A DNA stretch of 64,000 bases from Pseudomonas sp. FP453 (GTDB taxonomy: Bacteria > Pseudomonadota > Gammaproteobacteria > Pseudomonadales > Pseudomonadaceae): the NCBI RefSeq assembly GCF_030687495.1, contig NZ_CP117435.1, forward strand, positions 3,042,501-3,106,500, in the 5' to 3' direction. This document shows positions 48,316 to 58,183 of this stretch, piece by piece. Made by a program: the position numbers and the translations under genes. Under the pieces are notes generated by a model. That model was not told where the DNA came from and did not search any database. It was given only the letters and a program-made list of their open reading frames with translations. Position 1 is the first letter of the stretch; each line of letters begins with the position of its first letter.

Positions 48316-48349
48316 AATGCCAGCAATCGTTTCGGAACTTGCTGGCATT
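48316..48349 (+). terminator. Inverted repeat after the toxin gene
   Basis: Perfect 11-base arms AATGCCAGCAA (48316-48326) and TTGCTGGCATT (48339-48349) around a 12-base loop, 64 bases after the stop. There is no T run, so it is terminator-like but not a textbook one. Confidence 0.5.
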
Positions 48350-48420
48350 CTCACCACTCCTTACAGAGTTGCCGCTCCAAACCCCTAGACCAGCACCTTC
48401 ATTTTTCAGGAATTCTCACT

Positions 48421-48780
48421 ATGCCCGGCGCCTCCATCATCCTAGTAGTCGAAGACGACGCCATCGTGCGCATGCTGATCGTCGATGTACTCGAAGAACT
48501 GGCGTTCAGTGTGCTTGAAGCAGCAGATGCCGAAGAAGCCTTGGCGGTGGTCAACGACCTTGACCAGGTGATCGACTTGATGATGACCGACGTCGGCCTG
48601 CCGGACATGGACGGCAAGCAACTGGCTACTCGCGTACGCGGGCTGCGCCCGGCACTGCCTATCCTGTTTGCCAGCGGCTACGCGGAAAACATCGACGTGC
48701 CAGCGGGCATGCAGGTGATTGGCAAGCCGTTCTCCATCGACCAACTGCGCGACAAAGTCAAATCGATGCTGCCCGCCTGA
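48421..48780 (+). CDS. Single-domain response regulator
   Basis: 119-residue receiver-only protein. It has VVEDDAIVRMLIVDVLEEL, the phospho-Asp in LMMTDVGLPDMDG, Ser in LFASGYAEN and Lys in VIGKPFSID. It closely resembles the C-terminal receiver of the kinase at 35090 and may be a stand-alone partner of that relay. It is monocistronic, 168 bases after the toxin gene. Confidence 0.9.
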   Translation: MPGASIILVVEDDAIVRMLIVDVLEELAFSVLEAADAEEALAVVNDLDQVIDLMMTDVGLPDMDGKQLATRVRGLRPALPILFASGYAENIDVPAGMQVIGKPFSIDQLRDKVKSMLPA

Positions 48781-48950
48781 AAACCGTGATATCCCCCACA
48801 CCAAGCAACTAATTCGTTCGGATAGCTAGCGTGTCTGGATTTAACTGCTAGCTTCAAACGACATGCCCTACACGACTTAGTGAACAGGGCCGCCCGACCG
48901 CATCGATTCCTGCACGTTCGGGCCCGTTTCCAGGGAATTGGGGAACTCGC

Positions 48951-49742
48951 ATGTTCAGGTCATCGTCTGCACTGGCAGTGTTGCTGGGGGCATTGGTATT
49001 GCCCGGGTTTTCTGCCCGGGCCGACAATGCCGAGACCGCCAACAAGAGCAACAACCCGCTCAACCTCGCGCCGGGCGCCAACCTGCAGGACTACTACACC
49101 CCCCGTTTGTACGACAGCAACGCCCACACCAATGACCTGTTGCTGCGTGGGACCCTGCCCATCGCCCCATCGGATTTCATCGGCGTACCGCAGTTGCTAC
49201 GCGCCACCCTGCCCCTCAGTACCCGCCCCGATCCCCACAGCGGCTACAGCACCGGCATCGGCGACCTGAACCTGTTCGACATCTTCTTGCTCAAGACCGA
49301 AGGCGTGCAACTGGGCATCGGCCCGCAACTCACCGCGCCCACCGCCGAGCATGATGAACTGGGCACCGGCAAATGGCAGGCCGGCCTGGCCGCCATCGCC
49401 ATCGACGCCTCGCCGCGCGGCCTGCTGGGCGCGCTGGTGCAGTACCAAAGCTCCTTTGCCGGGGATCGCGACCGCGCCCATGTCGAGAGTGCAACTTTCC
49501 AGCCGTTTATCATTCATAACCTGCCCAAGGGCTGGTACCTGCGCTCCACCGGCACCTGGACCTTCGATTTGAAGAACGACAGCCACTACATCCCGATTGG
49601 CTTGGGGGCGGGCAAAGCCTGGAAAGCCGGGAGCAATATCGTCAACGCCTACGTCGAGCCGCAATGGACGGTGGCCCGCAAAGGCGATGGCTTGCCGCAG
49701 TTCACGTTGTTCGCAGGGATTAACGTGACGTTCGGCAAATAA
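48951..49742 (+). CDS. Outer-membrane barrel protein (PF13557-like)
   Basis: 263 residues with a Sec signal (cleavage near SARADN) and a mature part of alternating beta-strand pattern (TGIGDLNLFDIFLLKTEGVQ, FDLKNDSHYIPIGLGAGKAW) ending in an aromatic-poor LFAGINVTFGK. The fold resembles the phenol-degradation MetA/SphA-like outer-membrane family. GGGGA lies ahead of the start. It is followed by a DUF1254 gene and a second barrel gene, so transport of a hydrophobic compound is likely. Confidence 0.75.
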   Translation: MFRSSSALAVLLGALVLPGFSARADNAETANKSNNPLNLAPGANLQDYYTPRLYDSNAHTNDLLLRGTLPIAPSDFIGVPQLLRATLPLSTRPDPHSGYSTGIGDLNLFDIFLLKTEGVQLGIGPQLTAPTAEHDELGTGKWQAGLAAIAIDASPRGLLGALVQYQSSFAGDRDRAHVESATFQPFIIHNLPKGWYLRSTGTWTFDLKNDSHYIPIGLGAGKAWKAGSNIVNAYVEPQWTVARKGDGLPQFTLFAGINVTFGK

Positions 49743-49804
49743 ACCGGTTAACTCGGCGCCTTCATCCCACGCCCTTAAAAAGATCTCTGGAAGGACGCAA
49801 CAAC

Positions 49805-51207
49805 ATGATTGGAAAACCGACGCGCCTGCTGTTGGCGAGCCTCTCGATACTCATGAGCACCGGCGCCCTGGCCGACTTCACCGCCTCCCCGGCCGAGGCG
49901 CGGGCGATTGCCAAGGAAGCCTACCTGTACGGCTACCCGGTGGTGGCGATGTACAAGACCCTGTACACCCAGGCCGTGGACAAAGGCGGCGCCAACTTCA
50001 AGGCACCGTTCAACCGGATTGGCAACACCGCCCAGGTGTTCACCCCCAAGGACACCGCGTTCGTCTCGCCGAACTCGGACACGCCCTACTCGTTCGTGTG
50101 GATGGACCTGCGCCGCGAACCCCAGGTGCTGACCCTGCCGAAAATCGACGACAACCGTTACTACTCGGTGCAGTTGATCGACCTGTACACGCAGAACTTC
50201 GCCTACCTGGGCACCCGCAGCACCGGCAACAACGGCGGCCACTACATGGTTGCCGGCCCGGACTGGAAAGGCCAGCAGCCGGTCGACATCGACCGCGTGG
50301 TGTACAGCGAAAGCAACATCGCCTACGCCCTCTATCGCACCCAGCTGTTCGATGAAAAAGACCTGGGCAAGGTCAAGCAGATCCAGGCCGGCTACAAGGT
50401 GCAGCCCCTGAGCAGCTACGTGAAGCAACCGGCGCCGGCCGCCGTGCCGAAGATCGAGTGGCCCAAGCCCACGGCCACCATGACCGAAGGCCCGCAGCTA
50501 TTCCGCTACCTGAACTTCATGCTCGCCTTTGCCCAGCCCCAGGACAGCGAAAAAGACCTGCTCTGGCGCGTTTTGCCAAGATCGGCATCGCCCCCGGCGC
50601 GCCGTTCAAGACCCAGCAGTTGACGGCTGACCAACGCAAGGCCCTGGAAGACGGCATCGCCGATGGTCGCGCCGAATTTGCCGCGTTCAAGAAAGACAAG
50701 ATCGACACCCATCAGGTGAGCAGCGGCGACCTGTTCGGCAGCCGTGACCGCCTGAAAAACAACTACCTGTACCGCTACGCCGGCGCCGACCTGGGGATTT
50801 TTGGCAATTCCACCGACGAAGCGATCTACCTGAGCTACTTCGTCGACAGCGAAGGCAAGCCGGCCAACGGCGCGCGCCACAGCTACACCGTGCACTTCGC
50901 CAAGGACCAACTGCCGCCCGCCGAAGCGTTCTGGTCGCTGACGATGTACGACGCCAAGACCAAGCTGCTGGTGCCCAACCACAAGAAACGCTACCTGATC
51001 AATTCGCGGATGCTGCCCGACCTCAAGCTGGACGCCGATGGCGGCCTGACCCTGGCCTTGCAACACCACGAGCCGCCGAAAGCCGAACAGAGCAACTGGT
51101 TGCCGGCCCCGCCGGGCCCGTTTTATGCCGTGCTGCGTATTTACCTGCCCAAGCCTGAGGTGGGTAACGGTCAATGGAAGCTGCCGCCGTTGACACCGCT
51201 CAAGTAA
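49805..51207 (+). pseudogene. DUF1254/DUF1214 exported protein, one frame break
   Basis: Signal peptide (cleavage at GALADF), then the DUF1254 core: EAYLYGYPVVAMYKTLYTQA, FVSPNSDTPYSFVWMDLRRE and the C-terminal DUF1214 half AFWSLTMYDAKTKLLVPN. The first frame ends at 50623 after DLLWRV; the continuation ARFAKIGIAPGAPF lies in the next frame. The break is at about 50564-50567, where one G is missing in TGG(G)CG. Corrected length is 467 residues. A sequencing deletion is a likely cause. Function of the family is poorly defined. A strong hairpin terminates the transcript. Confidence 0.85.
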
Positions 51208-51211
51208 CACC

Positions 51212-51241
51212 ACGCGCCCGGCCCGACCAGGCCGGGCGCGT
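51212..51241 (+). terminator. Strong GC hairpin after the DUF1254 gene
   Basis: Perfect 12-base arms ACGCGCCCGGCC (51212-51223) and GGCCGGGCGCGT (51230-51241) with a six-base loop. It separates the DUF1254 gene from the next barrel gene but has no T run, so partial read-through is possible. Confidence 0.75.
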
Positions 51242-51280
51242 ACCCCCGATTTCAGGCCGTTTACAAGGATATGTAACGCC

Positions 51281-52327
51281 ATGATTTCACATGCCCGCTT
51301 GTGTGCTTCGCCATTGCTCATCGGCATGCTCGCCAGTTGCGGTGTATCCGCGGCCGACCTGCCCGACCTTGGCAGTACACCCGCCACCGCCGGCAGGTCC
51401 GACCCCGAAACCTGCCATCGCCTGCAGCAAGACTTCGATATCGACCTCAAGCAAGTGGTCAAGGCCGGTTGCGACCCTTCCACCGAACAGATCGCCAAGC
51501 TGATGGACAACCCGGTGGGCAACCTGGTGCTGCTGTTCAACCAGTTCGACTACAGCGCGCTCAAGGGTCCCCACAGCAACGGCACGCGCTACCTGGGCAA
51601 ATACAGCTTCATGCCGACCTTCCCGATTTCCGTCGGCGCGGACTGGAACCTGATCAACCGCATTCCCCTGAGCTACGTCAGCGCACCGGTCAATGCCAAG
51701 GCGGGCAACCTGATCGGCATGAGCCCCTATGGCGTGCTGACTGACCGCGATTTCCCCGCGGTGGTCAACGATCCATTCGACCGCACCTCGGGTTTCGGCG
51801 ACATGGCCTATGTGGGCGTGTTTTCGCCCAAGCAACCGATCCGCTTTGCCAACGGCGGCAAGCTGGTCTGGGGCGTTGGCCCGACGGCGATGTTTCCCAC
51901 CGCCGAGAAGGACGTGCTCGGCACGGGCAAGTACGCCCTCGGCCCGGCATTCGTTGCCGCTTACCTGGGTGAAGACTGGACCCTGGGGTTCTTCCCGCAG
52001 CACTGGTGGTCGGTCGGCGGTGACTCGCGGCGCAAGGACGTGAGCCTGACCAATATCCAGTACTTCATCCAGCGCGCCATCCCCGGCCCCAGCCAATGGC
52101 GCGTCGGCATGACGCCCAATATCACGGTGGACTGGAAAGCCGACGGCGGTAACCGGGTCAACTTCCCCATTGGTCTCGGCGCGGGGCGCATCGTCAATTT
52201 CGGCAAGTTGCCGGTGCGTATCTCCGGTGAAGTGCAGTATTCGGTGATCCACGCCGATGATCAGATCAGCCCGCGCTGGAATTTGCGCCTGTCATTCATC
52301 CCGGTGATTCCAACCTTCATGCTGTGA
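51281..52327 (+). CDS. Outer-membrane barrel protein (PF13557-like)
   Basis: 348-residue secreted protein with a signal peptide (cleavage near GVSAAD) and beta-barrel character, e.g. LGKYSFMPTFPISVGADWNL and VNFPIGLGAGRIVNFGKLPV. It shares the shorter barrel's layout (GVGPTAMFPTAEKDVLGTGK versus GIGPQLTAPTAEHDELGTGK in the 48951 gene), so the two are paralogues. A Cys pair (CHRLQQ, KAGCDPS) is in the N-terminal part. AAGGAT precedes the start. Confidence 0.75.
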   Translation: MISHARLCASPLLIGMLASCGVSAADLPDLGSTPATAGRSDPETCHRLQQDFDIDLKQVVKAGCDPSTEQIAKLMDNPVGNLVLLFNQFDYSALKGPHSNGTRYLGKYSFMPTFPISVGADWNLINRIPLSYVSAPVNAKAGNLIGMSPYGVLTDRDFPAVVNDPFDRTSGFGDMAYVGVFSPKQPIRFANGGKLVWGVGPTAMFPTAEKDVLGTGKYALGPAFVAAYLGEDWTLGFFPQHWWSVGGDSRRKDVSLTNIQYFIQRAIPGPSQWRVGMTPNITVDWKADGGNRVNFPIGLGAGRIVNFGKLPVRISGEVQYSVIHADDQISPRWNLRLSFIPVIPTFML

Positions 52328-52397
52328 ACGCGGGCCGTTCAGTGCAGTACATCGTGGTCGCCGCCCCTGGTGACCCAGAGTTTCAAGGAGCCATGGC

Positions 52398-53372
52398 ATG
52401 ACCGCGCTCGATGATGTGAAAGCCCTGCAAGCCAGCATGGCCGAAAGTGTCCTGGGCCAGGACCAGGTGATCCGCCAGATCCTGCTCGGGCTGCTGGCCA
52501 ACGGTCACCTGCTGCTGGAAAGCCTGCCGGGGCTGGCCAAGACCCGCACGGTCAAGGCCCTGGCCCGGCACCTGGACGCGCAGATGAGCCGCATCCAGTT
52601 CACCCCCGATCTGCTGCCGTCCGACATCACCGGCGCCGAAGTGCTGCATCAGGTCGATGGCCAGAACCAGATCCGTTTCCAGCCCGGGCCGTTGTTCGGC
52701 AACCTGATCCTCGCCGATGAGATCAACCGCGCCCCGGCCAAGGTCCAGGCCGCGCTGCTGGAGGCCATGGAAGAACGCCAGATCACCGTGGCCGGCGCCA
52801 GCCACCCGTTGCCGCCGTTGTTTATCGTGATCGCCACGCAAAACCCCATCGAACAGGAAGGCACCTACCCGTTGCCGGAAGCACAGATGGACCGCTTCGT
52901 GATGAAACTGCTACTGGATTACCCCAGCGCCGCCAATGAAAGCCAGGTGTTGCGCCTGCTGCGCGAAGAGGAACAGGCCGCCGCGACCCAGGCCATCCAG
53001 GGCTTCACCCTGGCGCAGGCGGTGATCTTCGCCGCGCGCCAGGAAGTCAGCACGATCCAGGTGTCACCGGCCATCGACCGCTACCTGATCGATCTGATCA
53101 ACGCCACCCGCCATCCTGCCGACTATGACCCCGACCTCGCGCGCTGGATCAGCCTCGGCGCCAGCCCCCGTGGCGGCATCGGCCTGGACCGCTGCGCCCG
53201 TGCCGATGCGTGGTTGCAGGGCCAGGCATTTGTTACCCCGGACAATGTGCAGGCCGTGCTCCACCCGGTGCTGCGCCATCGCCTGCAACTGAGCTATGAC
53301 GCGGTGGCCGATGGCGTCAGCGCCGATCAGGTGCTGGACCGCCTGCTGAGCACAGTGGCGTTGCCCGCATGA
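52398..53372 (+). CDS. MoxR-type AAA+ ATPase
   Basis: 324-residue ATPase with a MoxR Walker A variant ESLPGLAKTRT, Walker B in LILADEINRAPAK and the sensor region VIATQNPIEQEGTYPLPEAQ, which is characteristic of MoxR. ATG 52398 has AAGGAG upstream; the nearby ATG 52393 meets a stop at once. It overlaps DUF58 by four bases and heads the BatA/B/D-type operon. MoxR proteins are thought to be chaperones for VWA partner proteins. Confidence 0.94.
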   Translation: MTALDDVKALQASMAESVLGQDQVIRQILLGLLANGHLLLESLPGLAKTRTVKALARHLDAQMSRIQFTPDLLPSDITGAEVLHQVDGQNQIRFQPGPLFGNLILADEINRAPAKVQAALLEAMEERQITVAGASHPLPPLFIVIATQNPIEQEGTYPLPEAQMDRFVMKLLLDYPSAANESQVLRLLREEEQAAATQAIQGFTLAQAVIFAARQEVSTIQVSPAIDRYLIDLINATRHPADYDPDLARWISLGASPRGGIGLDRCARADAWLQGQAFVTPDNVQAVLHPVLRHRLQLSYDAVADGVSADQVLDRLLSTVALPA

Positions 53373-54292
53373 ACGCCGACGGCCTGGTCTACGTCAGCCT
53401 GGCGCAGTTGATGGCCTTGCAGTTTCAGGCGCGGGGCTTGAGCTTTGTCGCACGCCAGCCCCAAGGCAGCCTGCTGGCCGGCAACCACGCCTCACGCCTG
53501 CGCGGGCGTGGCCTGAATTTCGATGAACTGCGGCGCTACCAGCCGGGCGATGACCTGCGCCACCTGGATTGGCGCGCATCGTTGCGCACCGGCAAACCGG
53601 TGGTGCGTACCTTTACCGAGGAGCGTGACCGCCCGGCGTTGATCGTGGTGGACCAGCGCATGTCGATGTTTTTCGGCTCGGTGCGCAGCTTCAAATCCGC
53701 CATCGCCGCCGAACTGGGCGCGCTGGCCGCGTGGATGGTGTTCAACGCCGGCGACCGGGTTGGCGGGCTGGTGTTCAACGATGCACGCATCGACAGCGAG
53801 GCGCCGCTGCGCAGCCGCAAACGCGTGGAAGCGCTGTGCAGCCGCATTGCGCAACAAAACGCCGAACTCAAGGCCAGCAACGCCGACCATGAAGGCGACA
53901 ACCAACTGGACCGGGTCCTGCAGCAATGCCTGGCCGTGGCCGGCCACGACCATTTGATCTGCCTGGTCAGCGACTTTGCCGGCGCAGGCCCGCGCACCCT
54001 GCAACTGCTGCAACAGCTGTCGGCGCACAACGACGTGGTGGCGTTGCAGGTGTACGACCCGTTAGCGCTCAACCTGCCCAGCAGCGGGCAATTGCTGATC
54101 ACCCAGGGTCAACTGCAAGTCGAACTCGCGGTGAACCAACGCAAGGTGCGCCAGCCCCTGGGGGATTTTCTCGGCGGGCGCCTCAAAGACGTCGCCAGCC
54201 TGTTGCGCCGCAGCCAGGTGCCGCTGTTGATGATCAGCACGGCCTCGCCTGCCGCCGTGCAGTTGCGCAATGAACTGGGGAAGCGCCGGTGA
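53369..54292 (+). CDS. DUF58 domain protein
   Basis: 307 residues. The core motif RRYQPGDDLRHLDWRASLRT and VRTFTEERDRPALIVVDQRM, with a VWA-like Asp, is the DUF58 hallmark. Usually a MoxR partner. ATGA overlaps on both sides (MoxR and the next gene) put it firmly in the operon. Confidence 0.93.
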   Translation: MNADGLVYVSLAQLMALQFQARGLSFVARQPQGSLLAGNHASRLRGRGLNFDELRRYQPGDDLRHLDWRASLRTGKPVVRTFTEERDRPALIVVDQRMSMFFGSVRSFKSAIAAELGALAAWMVFNAGDRVGGLVFNDARIDSEAPLRSRKRVEALCSRIAQQNAELKASNADHEGDNQLDRVLQQCLAVAGHDHLICLVSDFAGAGPRTLQLLQQLSAHNDVVALQVYDPLALNLPSSGQLLITQGQLQVELAVNQRKVRQPLGDFLGGRLKDVASLLRRSQVPLLMISTASPAAVQLRNELGKRR

Positions 54293-54744
54293 ACGCCCAC
54301 GTGCCGAGCATCGAGCAGCTCCAGGAGTTGGGGTTGCCCGCGCCCGTCAGTTATTGGCCGCAGACCTGGGGCTGGGGCGTGTTGCTGGGGCTGCTGGTTC
54401 TGGGGTTACTGGTGCTGGGTGTGCGCAAGTGGCTGCACTGGCGGCGCGATGCCTATCGACGCGAAGCCTTGGCGCAGCTGGAGCGCATCAGCGACCTGCG
54501 CGAGCTACCGGCCTTGCTCAAGCGTGTCGCCCTGTCGATGCCGCTGGCACCGCAAGAGCACCAGCGCGTGCCGACCTTGCGCGGGGCCGAGTGGCAAGCC
54601 TTCCTGCAACGCCATGCCGGTGCGCCGGTGCCTGAGGACTTTAGCGAACAACTGGCGCAACTCGCCTACGGCGCGCCGTTGCAGCACCCGCATTTACTGG
54701 CCCAGTGCAAAGCCTGGGTGGAGCAACACCGTGTGGCAGCTTGA
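54289..54744 (+). CDS. DUF4381 membrane protein
   Basis: 151 residues, starting GTG 54289. One membrane helix (about 26-46) follows MNAHVPSIEQLQELGLPAPV, then a basic cytoplasmic tail with helical WLHWRRDAYRREALAQLERI. Size and position between DUF58 and BatA-like genes are typical of DUF4381. The 3' end overlaps the next gene by 14 bases. Confidence 0.88.
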   Translation: MNAHVPSIEQLQELGLPAPVSYWPQTWGWGVLLGLLVLGLLVLGVRKWLHWRRDAYRREALAQLERISDLRELPALLKRVALSMPLAPQEHQRVPTLRGAEWQAFLQRHAGAPVPEDFSEQLAQLAYGAPLQHPHLLAQCKAWVEQHRVAA

Positions 54745-55726
54745 CTACCCATGGCTGCTGCTCCTGCTGCCGTTGCCGTGGTTGGCCTACCGCTATTTGC
54801 CGGCGTACCAGGAAGCGCGCAGCGCGGTGCGCGTGCCGTTCTTTCGCGGCATGAGCCAAGCGGTTGGTGAGGTCCCCGCCACCCATGGCGCGCGCACTAA
54901 TCGCCCGCAGTTGTGCCTCAACCTGCTGGTCTGGGGCCTGGTGGTCCTGGCCATTGCCCGCCCGGTGTGGGTGGAAAAGCCCATCGAGCGCCAGCAACCG
55001 GTGCGCGACTTGCTGCTGGCCATCGATATTTCCCAGTCCATGCAAACCCAGGACTTTACCGACGCCGACGGCCACAAGATCGACCGCCTCGCCGCCGTCA
55101 AACAGGTGGTGCAGGGTTTTATCCAGCAGCGCAAGGACGACCGTATCGGCCTGATCCTGTTTGGCAGCGGCGCGTTTCCCCAAGCGCCGTTGACCCTCGA
55201 CCACACCAGCCTGTCACTGCTGCTGGACGATAGCGGCATTGGCATGGCCGGGCCCAATACCGCGATCGGCGATGCCATCGGCCTGGGCCTCAAGCTGCTG
55301 GACCAGGCCCACGAGCCGCAAAAAGTGCTGATCCTGCTCACCGATGGCAACGACACCAGCAGCGCGATCACCCCGGACCACGCCGCCGACATGGCCGCCG
55401 CCAAGGGCGTGGTCATCCACACCATCGGCATCGGCGATCCCCAGGCCAGTGGGGAAGCCAAGGTCAACCTGAGCGCCTTGCAAGGGATCGCCAACGCGAC
55501 CGGCGGCCGCTACTTCCGTGCCGAGGACCGCGACAGCCTCAAGCAGGTCTACGCCACCCTCGACCAAATCACCCCGCATCAAGTCAACACCCTCAGCCAC
55601 CAGCCCAAGCGCGACCTGTTCTGGTGGCCGTTGGGGGCTGCGCTGGTGTTGCTGGCGGTGTATCACCTGGGCGCAGCGCTGTGGTCGCAACGGTTCAAAC
55701 GGGAGGTAGCGCATGGACTTGAGTGA
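54731..55726 (+). CDS. BatA-like VWA membrane protein
   Basis: 331 residues from GTG 54731 (MWQLDYPWLLLLLPLPWL). Layout: TM1, a short periplasmic stretch, TM2 (about 58-75), a VWA domain with the MIDAS motif AIDISQSM (Asp-x-Ser-x-Ser) and IGLILFGSGAFPQAPLT, and a C-terminal TM. It is the aerotolerance-operon BatA homologue. The reading frame upstream of 54731 is a shadow of DUF4381. Confidence 0.9.
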   Translation: MWQLDYPWLLLLLPLPWLAYRYLPAYQEARSAVRVPFFRGMSQAVGEVPATHGARTNRPQLCLNLLVWGLVVLAIARPVWVEKPIERQQPVRDLLLAIDISQSMQTQDFTDADGHKIDRLAAVKQVVQGFIQQRKDDRIGLILFGSGAFPQAPLTLDHTSLSLLLDDSGIGMAGPNTAIGDAIGLGLKLLDQAHEPQKVLILLTDGNDTSSAITPDHAADMAAAKGVVIHTIGIGDPQASGEAKVNLSALQGIANATGGRYFRAEDRDSLKQVYATLDQITPHQVNTLSHQPKRDLFWWPLGAALVLLAVYHLGAALWSQRFKREVAHGLE

Positions 55727-57161
55727 GTTCCACTTCCTGCGCCCCGCCTGGTTGTTGCTGGCGTTGCTGGGTGCCGCGTTGCCGCTGCTCTGGCGCCGCA
55801 GCCGTGACCTGCAACGGCGCCTGCGCGGCAACATTGCCCCGCACCTGTTGCCGTATCTGCTGCTCACGCCCAGCGACCCGCATCGGCTACGTCCGGTGCA
55901 TCTGCTCAGCGCCGTGCTGGTGCTCGGCGCCGTCGCCGCTGCCGGGCCGACCTGGCAGCAGGATCGCCCGGGCTTTCTCGAAAACCGCGCGCCGCTGATT
56001 ATCGCCGTGGACCTGTCGCCGTCGATGGACACCCCTGATGTGCCGCCCACCCGACTGACCGCCGCCAAACACAAACTGCATGACCTGGTCCAGCGCCGCA
56101 AAGGCGCACGCACGGCCCTGCTGGTGTATGCCGGCAGCGCGCATCTGGTGTTGCCGCCCACCGATGATCCCGCCCTGCTCGACACCTTTATCCAGGCGCT
56201 GAGTACCGACCTGATCGACAAGCCGGGCAAGGACGTCGACGCAGTGATCGCTCAGGCCCAACGCTTGCTCGGACAGACGCCCGGCACGTTGCTGCTGGTG
56301 ACCGACGGCGCCGCACCATTGCCCACGCTCAAGGCAGGTTCGCTGCAAGTGCTGGTCCTCGGCCTGGGCAGCAGCCCCACGCTCAAGCAACTGGCCTCTG
56401 CCACCCACGCGCCGCTGGCCAGCCTGACCATGAATGACGACGACCTGGACTGGATCGAACGCCACGCCCAGCAACATTTCCAGGCCGTCGACGAGCAACA
56501 GCGCCTGTTGCACTGGAAAGACGCCGGCTATTGGCTGTGCTGGCCGGTGTTGTTGCTGGCGCTGTTCAGCGTGCGCCGTGGCTGGAGCCTGAACTGGACC
56601 GCCGTACTGCTGCTGTGCTTTCTGCTGCCGCCGACGCAAGCACAGGCCAACCCCTTCCTCACGCCCGACCAGCAAGGCCGCTGGGCCTTCGAACACCACC
56701 ACTACCCCGAGGCTGCCGCGCGGTTTGTCGACCCGTACTGGAAAGGCATCGCCGCCTACAACGCCGCCGACTATGACCTGGCGCAAACCACCTTCGCCGC
56801 AATGAACACCCCGCAAGCGGCGTTCTACCTGGGCAATATCCACGTACGCCGCTTCAAGTTCGATGACGCCATCAGCGCCTATCAACACGCGTTGCAACTG
56901 CAAGCAGACTTCCCCGAAGCGAGCGCCAATCTGGCCCTGGCGCTCGCCTTGAAAAAGGACACCGAAAGCGCGGCGAACAACACCCCCGAGGTCAAGCCCG
57001 ATGAGGTCAAGTTTGACAAGGCCCCCGGCAAGGGCCAGAGCAAGACGGTCCTGACCGAGCAAGCGAACAACGACGCGCTGTGGTTGCAGAACCTGACCAC
57101 CTCGCCGGCCAACTTCCTGCGGCGTAAATTCGCCCTTCAGGACCAGGCGGTGCAGCCATGA
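55713..57161 (+). CDS. BatB-like VWA protein fused to TPR domain (BatB/C)
   Basis: 482 residues. TM1 (about 12-27) and TM2 (about 65-80) precede a VWA domain with MIDAS Asp-x-Ser-x-Ser in [12 protein letters not shown], then another TM (about 270-300) and a TPR region ([20 protein letters not shown]) followed by a charged tail ([16 protein letters not shown]). BatB and BatC functions appear combined in one polypeptide, the usual form in Pseudomonas. It overlaps BatA by 14 bases and BatD by four. Confidence 0.9.
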   Translation: MDLSEFHFLRPAWLLLALLGAALPLLWRRSRDLQRRLRGNIAPHLLPYLLLTPSDPHRLRPVHLLSAVLVLGAVAAAGPTWQQDRPGFLENRAPLIIAVDLSPSMDTPDVPPTRLTAAKHKLHDLVQRRKGARTALLVYAGSAHLVLPPTDDPALLDTFIQALSTDLIDKPGKDVDAVIAQAQRLLGQTPGTLLLVTDGAAPLPTLKAGSLQVLVLGLGSSPTLKQLASATHAPLASLTMNDDDLDWIERHAQQHFQAVDEQQRLLHWKDAGYWLCWPVLLLALFSVRRGWSLNWTAVLLLCFLLPPTQAQANPFLTPDQQGRWAFEHHHYPEAAARFVDPYWKGIAAYNAADYDLAQTTFAAMNTPQAAFYLGNIHVRRFKFDDAISAYQHALQLQADFPEASANLALALALKKDTESAANNTPEVKPDEVKFDKAPGKGQSKTVLTEQANNDALWLQNLTTSPANFLRRKFALQDQAVQP

Positions 57162-58183
57162 ACCGCTGCTGTGGCGTGTTGTTGCTCCTCGCTGGGCCGT
57201 TGTGGGCAGCCGAACCGCAACTGCGGGTGCAGGCGCAGTTGTTGCCGGGCAGTTCAGTGGTGGTCGGCGAACAACTGCACCTGCAAGTGGATGTATTGAC
57301 CGACACCTGGTTTACCGCCGCCGCGACCCTGCCAGAGCTCAAGCTGCCCGGCGCGCGGGTACAGCCGCCCAATGGCGAAGCAGAGCACACCACCCAGGTG
57401 ATCGACGGGCAGACGTTCTATGGCATGCGCTACAGCTACGGCATCACAGCCAACGTGGCGCAGCACTTCAGCGTACCGGCGCTGACGGTCAGCGCCCAAC
57501 CCGGTCAGGCCAGCGCGCCGTTGAACGCGCAGAGCCAGCCACTGGCCTTCGATGCGACCCAGCCCCCAGGATTCGCGCCCGGCGAGCCGGTGCTGGTGGC
57601 CAGTGCCGTGCGTTTGAGCCAGACCCTTGAGGCCCGTGACCTCAAGGTCGGTGACAGCCTGACCCGCACCCTCACCCTGCAAGCCGACAACACCCCCGGA
57701 CTGTCTTTGCCCCCGCCGAACACCGCGTCGATCAATGGCCTGCGCCTGTACCCGCAAGTGCCGCGCATCCGCAACCTCGACGATGGACGCGGTGGCGTCA
57801 CCGGCGGCCAGCGCATCGACCCACTGGTGTACCGTGTCGAACAAGGCGGCCATTTCACCCTGCCGGCCATCAGCGTGAAGTGGTGGGACAGCCGCAACCA
57901 TCGCCTGCAAGTGGCGCAATGGCCAGCGCTCACCGTCGAGGCCGAGGCGATCAGCGCCTATACGCCGACGTTTGCCATCGAACAGCGGCACTGGCAATTC
58001 CCCCGGCAGTGGCTGCTGTGGATAGCGTCCATCGCGGTGCTGATTCTCACCGGTTATCTGTTGCATACGTTGTGGCCGCGAATGGCGCGGAGCTCACGAA
58101 AAACGTGGGCTGCATTGCGTTGGCGGTGTCGTCAACTACGCTTGCTTCCACTGAACCCCCGTCACGAAAAGGACTTCCCATGA
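57158..58183 (+). CDS. BatD-like protein
   Basis: 341 residues with an N-terminal signal (cleavage near [11 protein letters not shown]), beta-sandwich repeats ([20 protein letters not shown]) and one C-terminal TM (about 290-308) with a basic tail. The pattern matches BatD of the aerotolerance operon. ATGA junctions with BatB/C upstream and the HAD gene downstream keep it in the operon. Confidence 0.88.
   Translation: MNRCCGVLLLLAGPLWAAEPQLRVQAQLLPGSSVVVGEQLHLQVDVLTDTWFTAAATLPELKLPGARVQPPNGEAEHTTQVIDGQTFYGMRYSYGITANVAQHFSVPALTVSAQPGQASAPLNAQSQPLAFDATQPPGFAPGEPVLVASAVRLSQTLEARDLKVGDSLTRTLTLQADNTPGLSLPPPNTASINGLRLYPQVPRIRNLDDGRGGVTGGQRIDPLVYRVEQGGHFTLPAISVKWWDSRNHRLQVAQWPALTVEAEAISAYTPTFAIEQRHWQFPRQWLLWIASIAVLILTGYLLHTLWPRMARSSRKTWAALRWRCRQLRLLPLNPRHEKDFP

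Noticed and set aside
48334..48359. GGAACT followed by CCAC upstream of the 48421 receiver
   Set aside because: The spacer is only 13 bases, not 15-16, and the final A is missing; it also lies within a hairpin arm.
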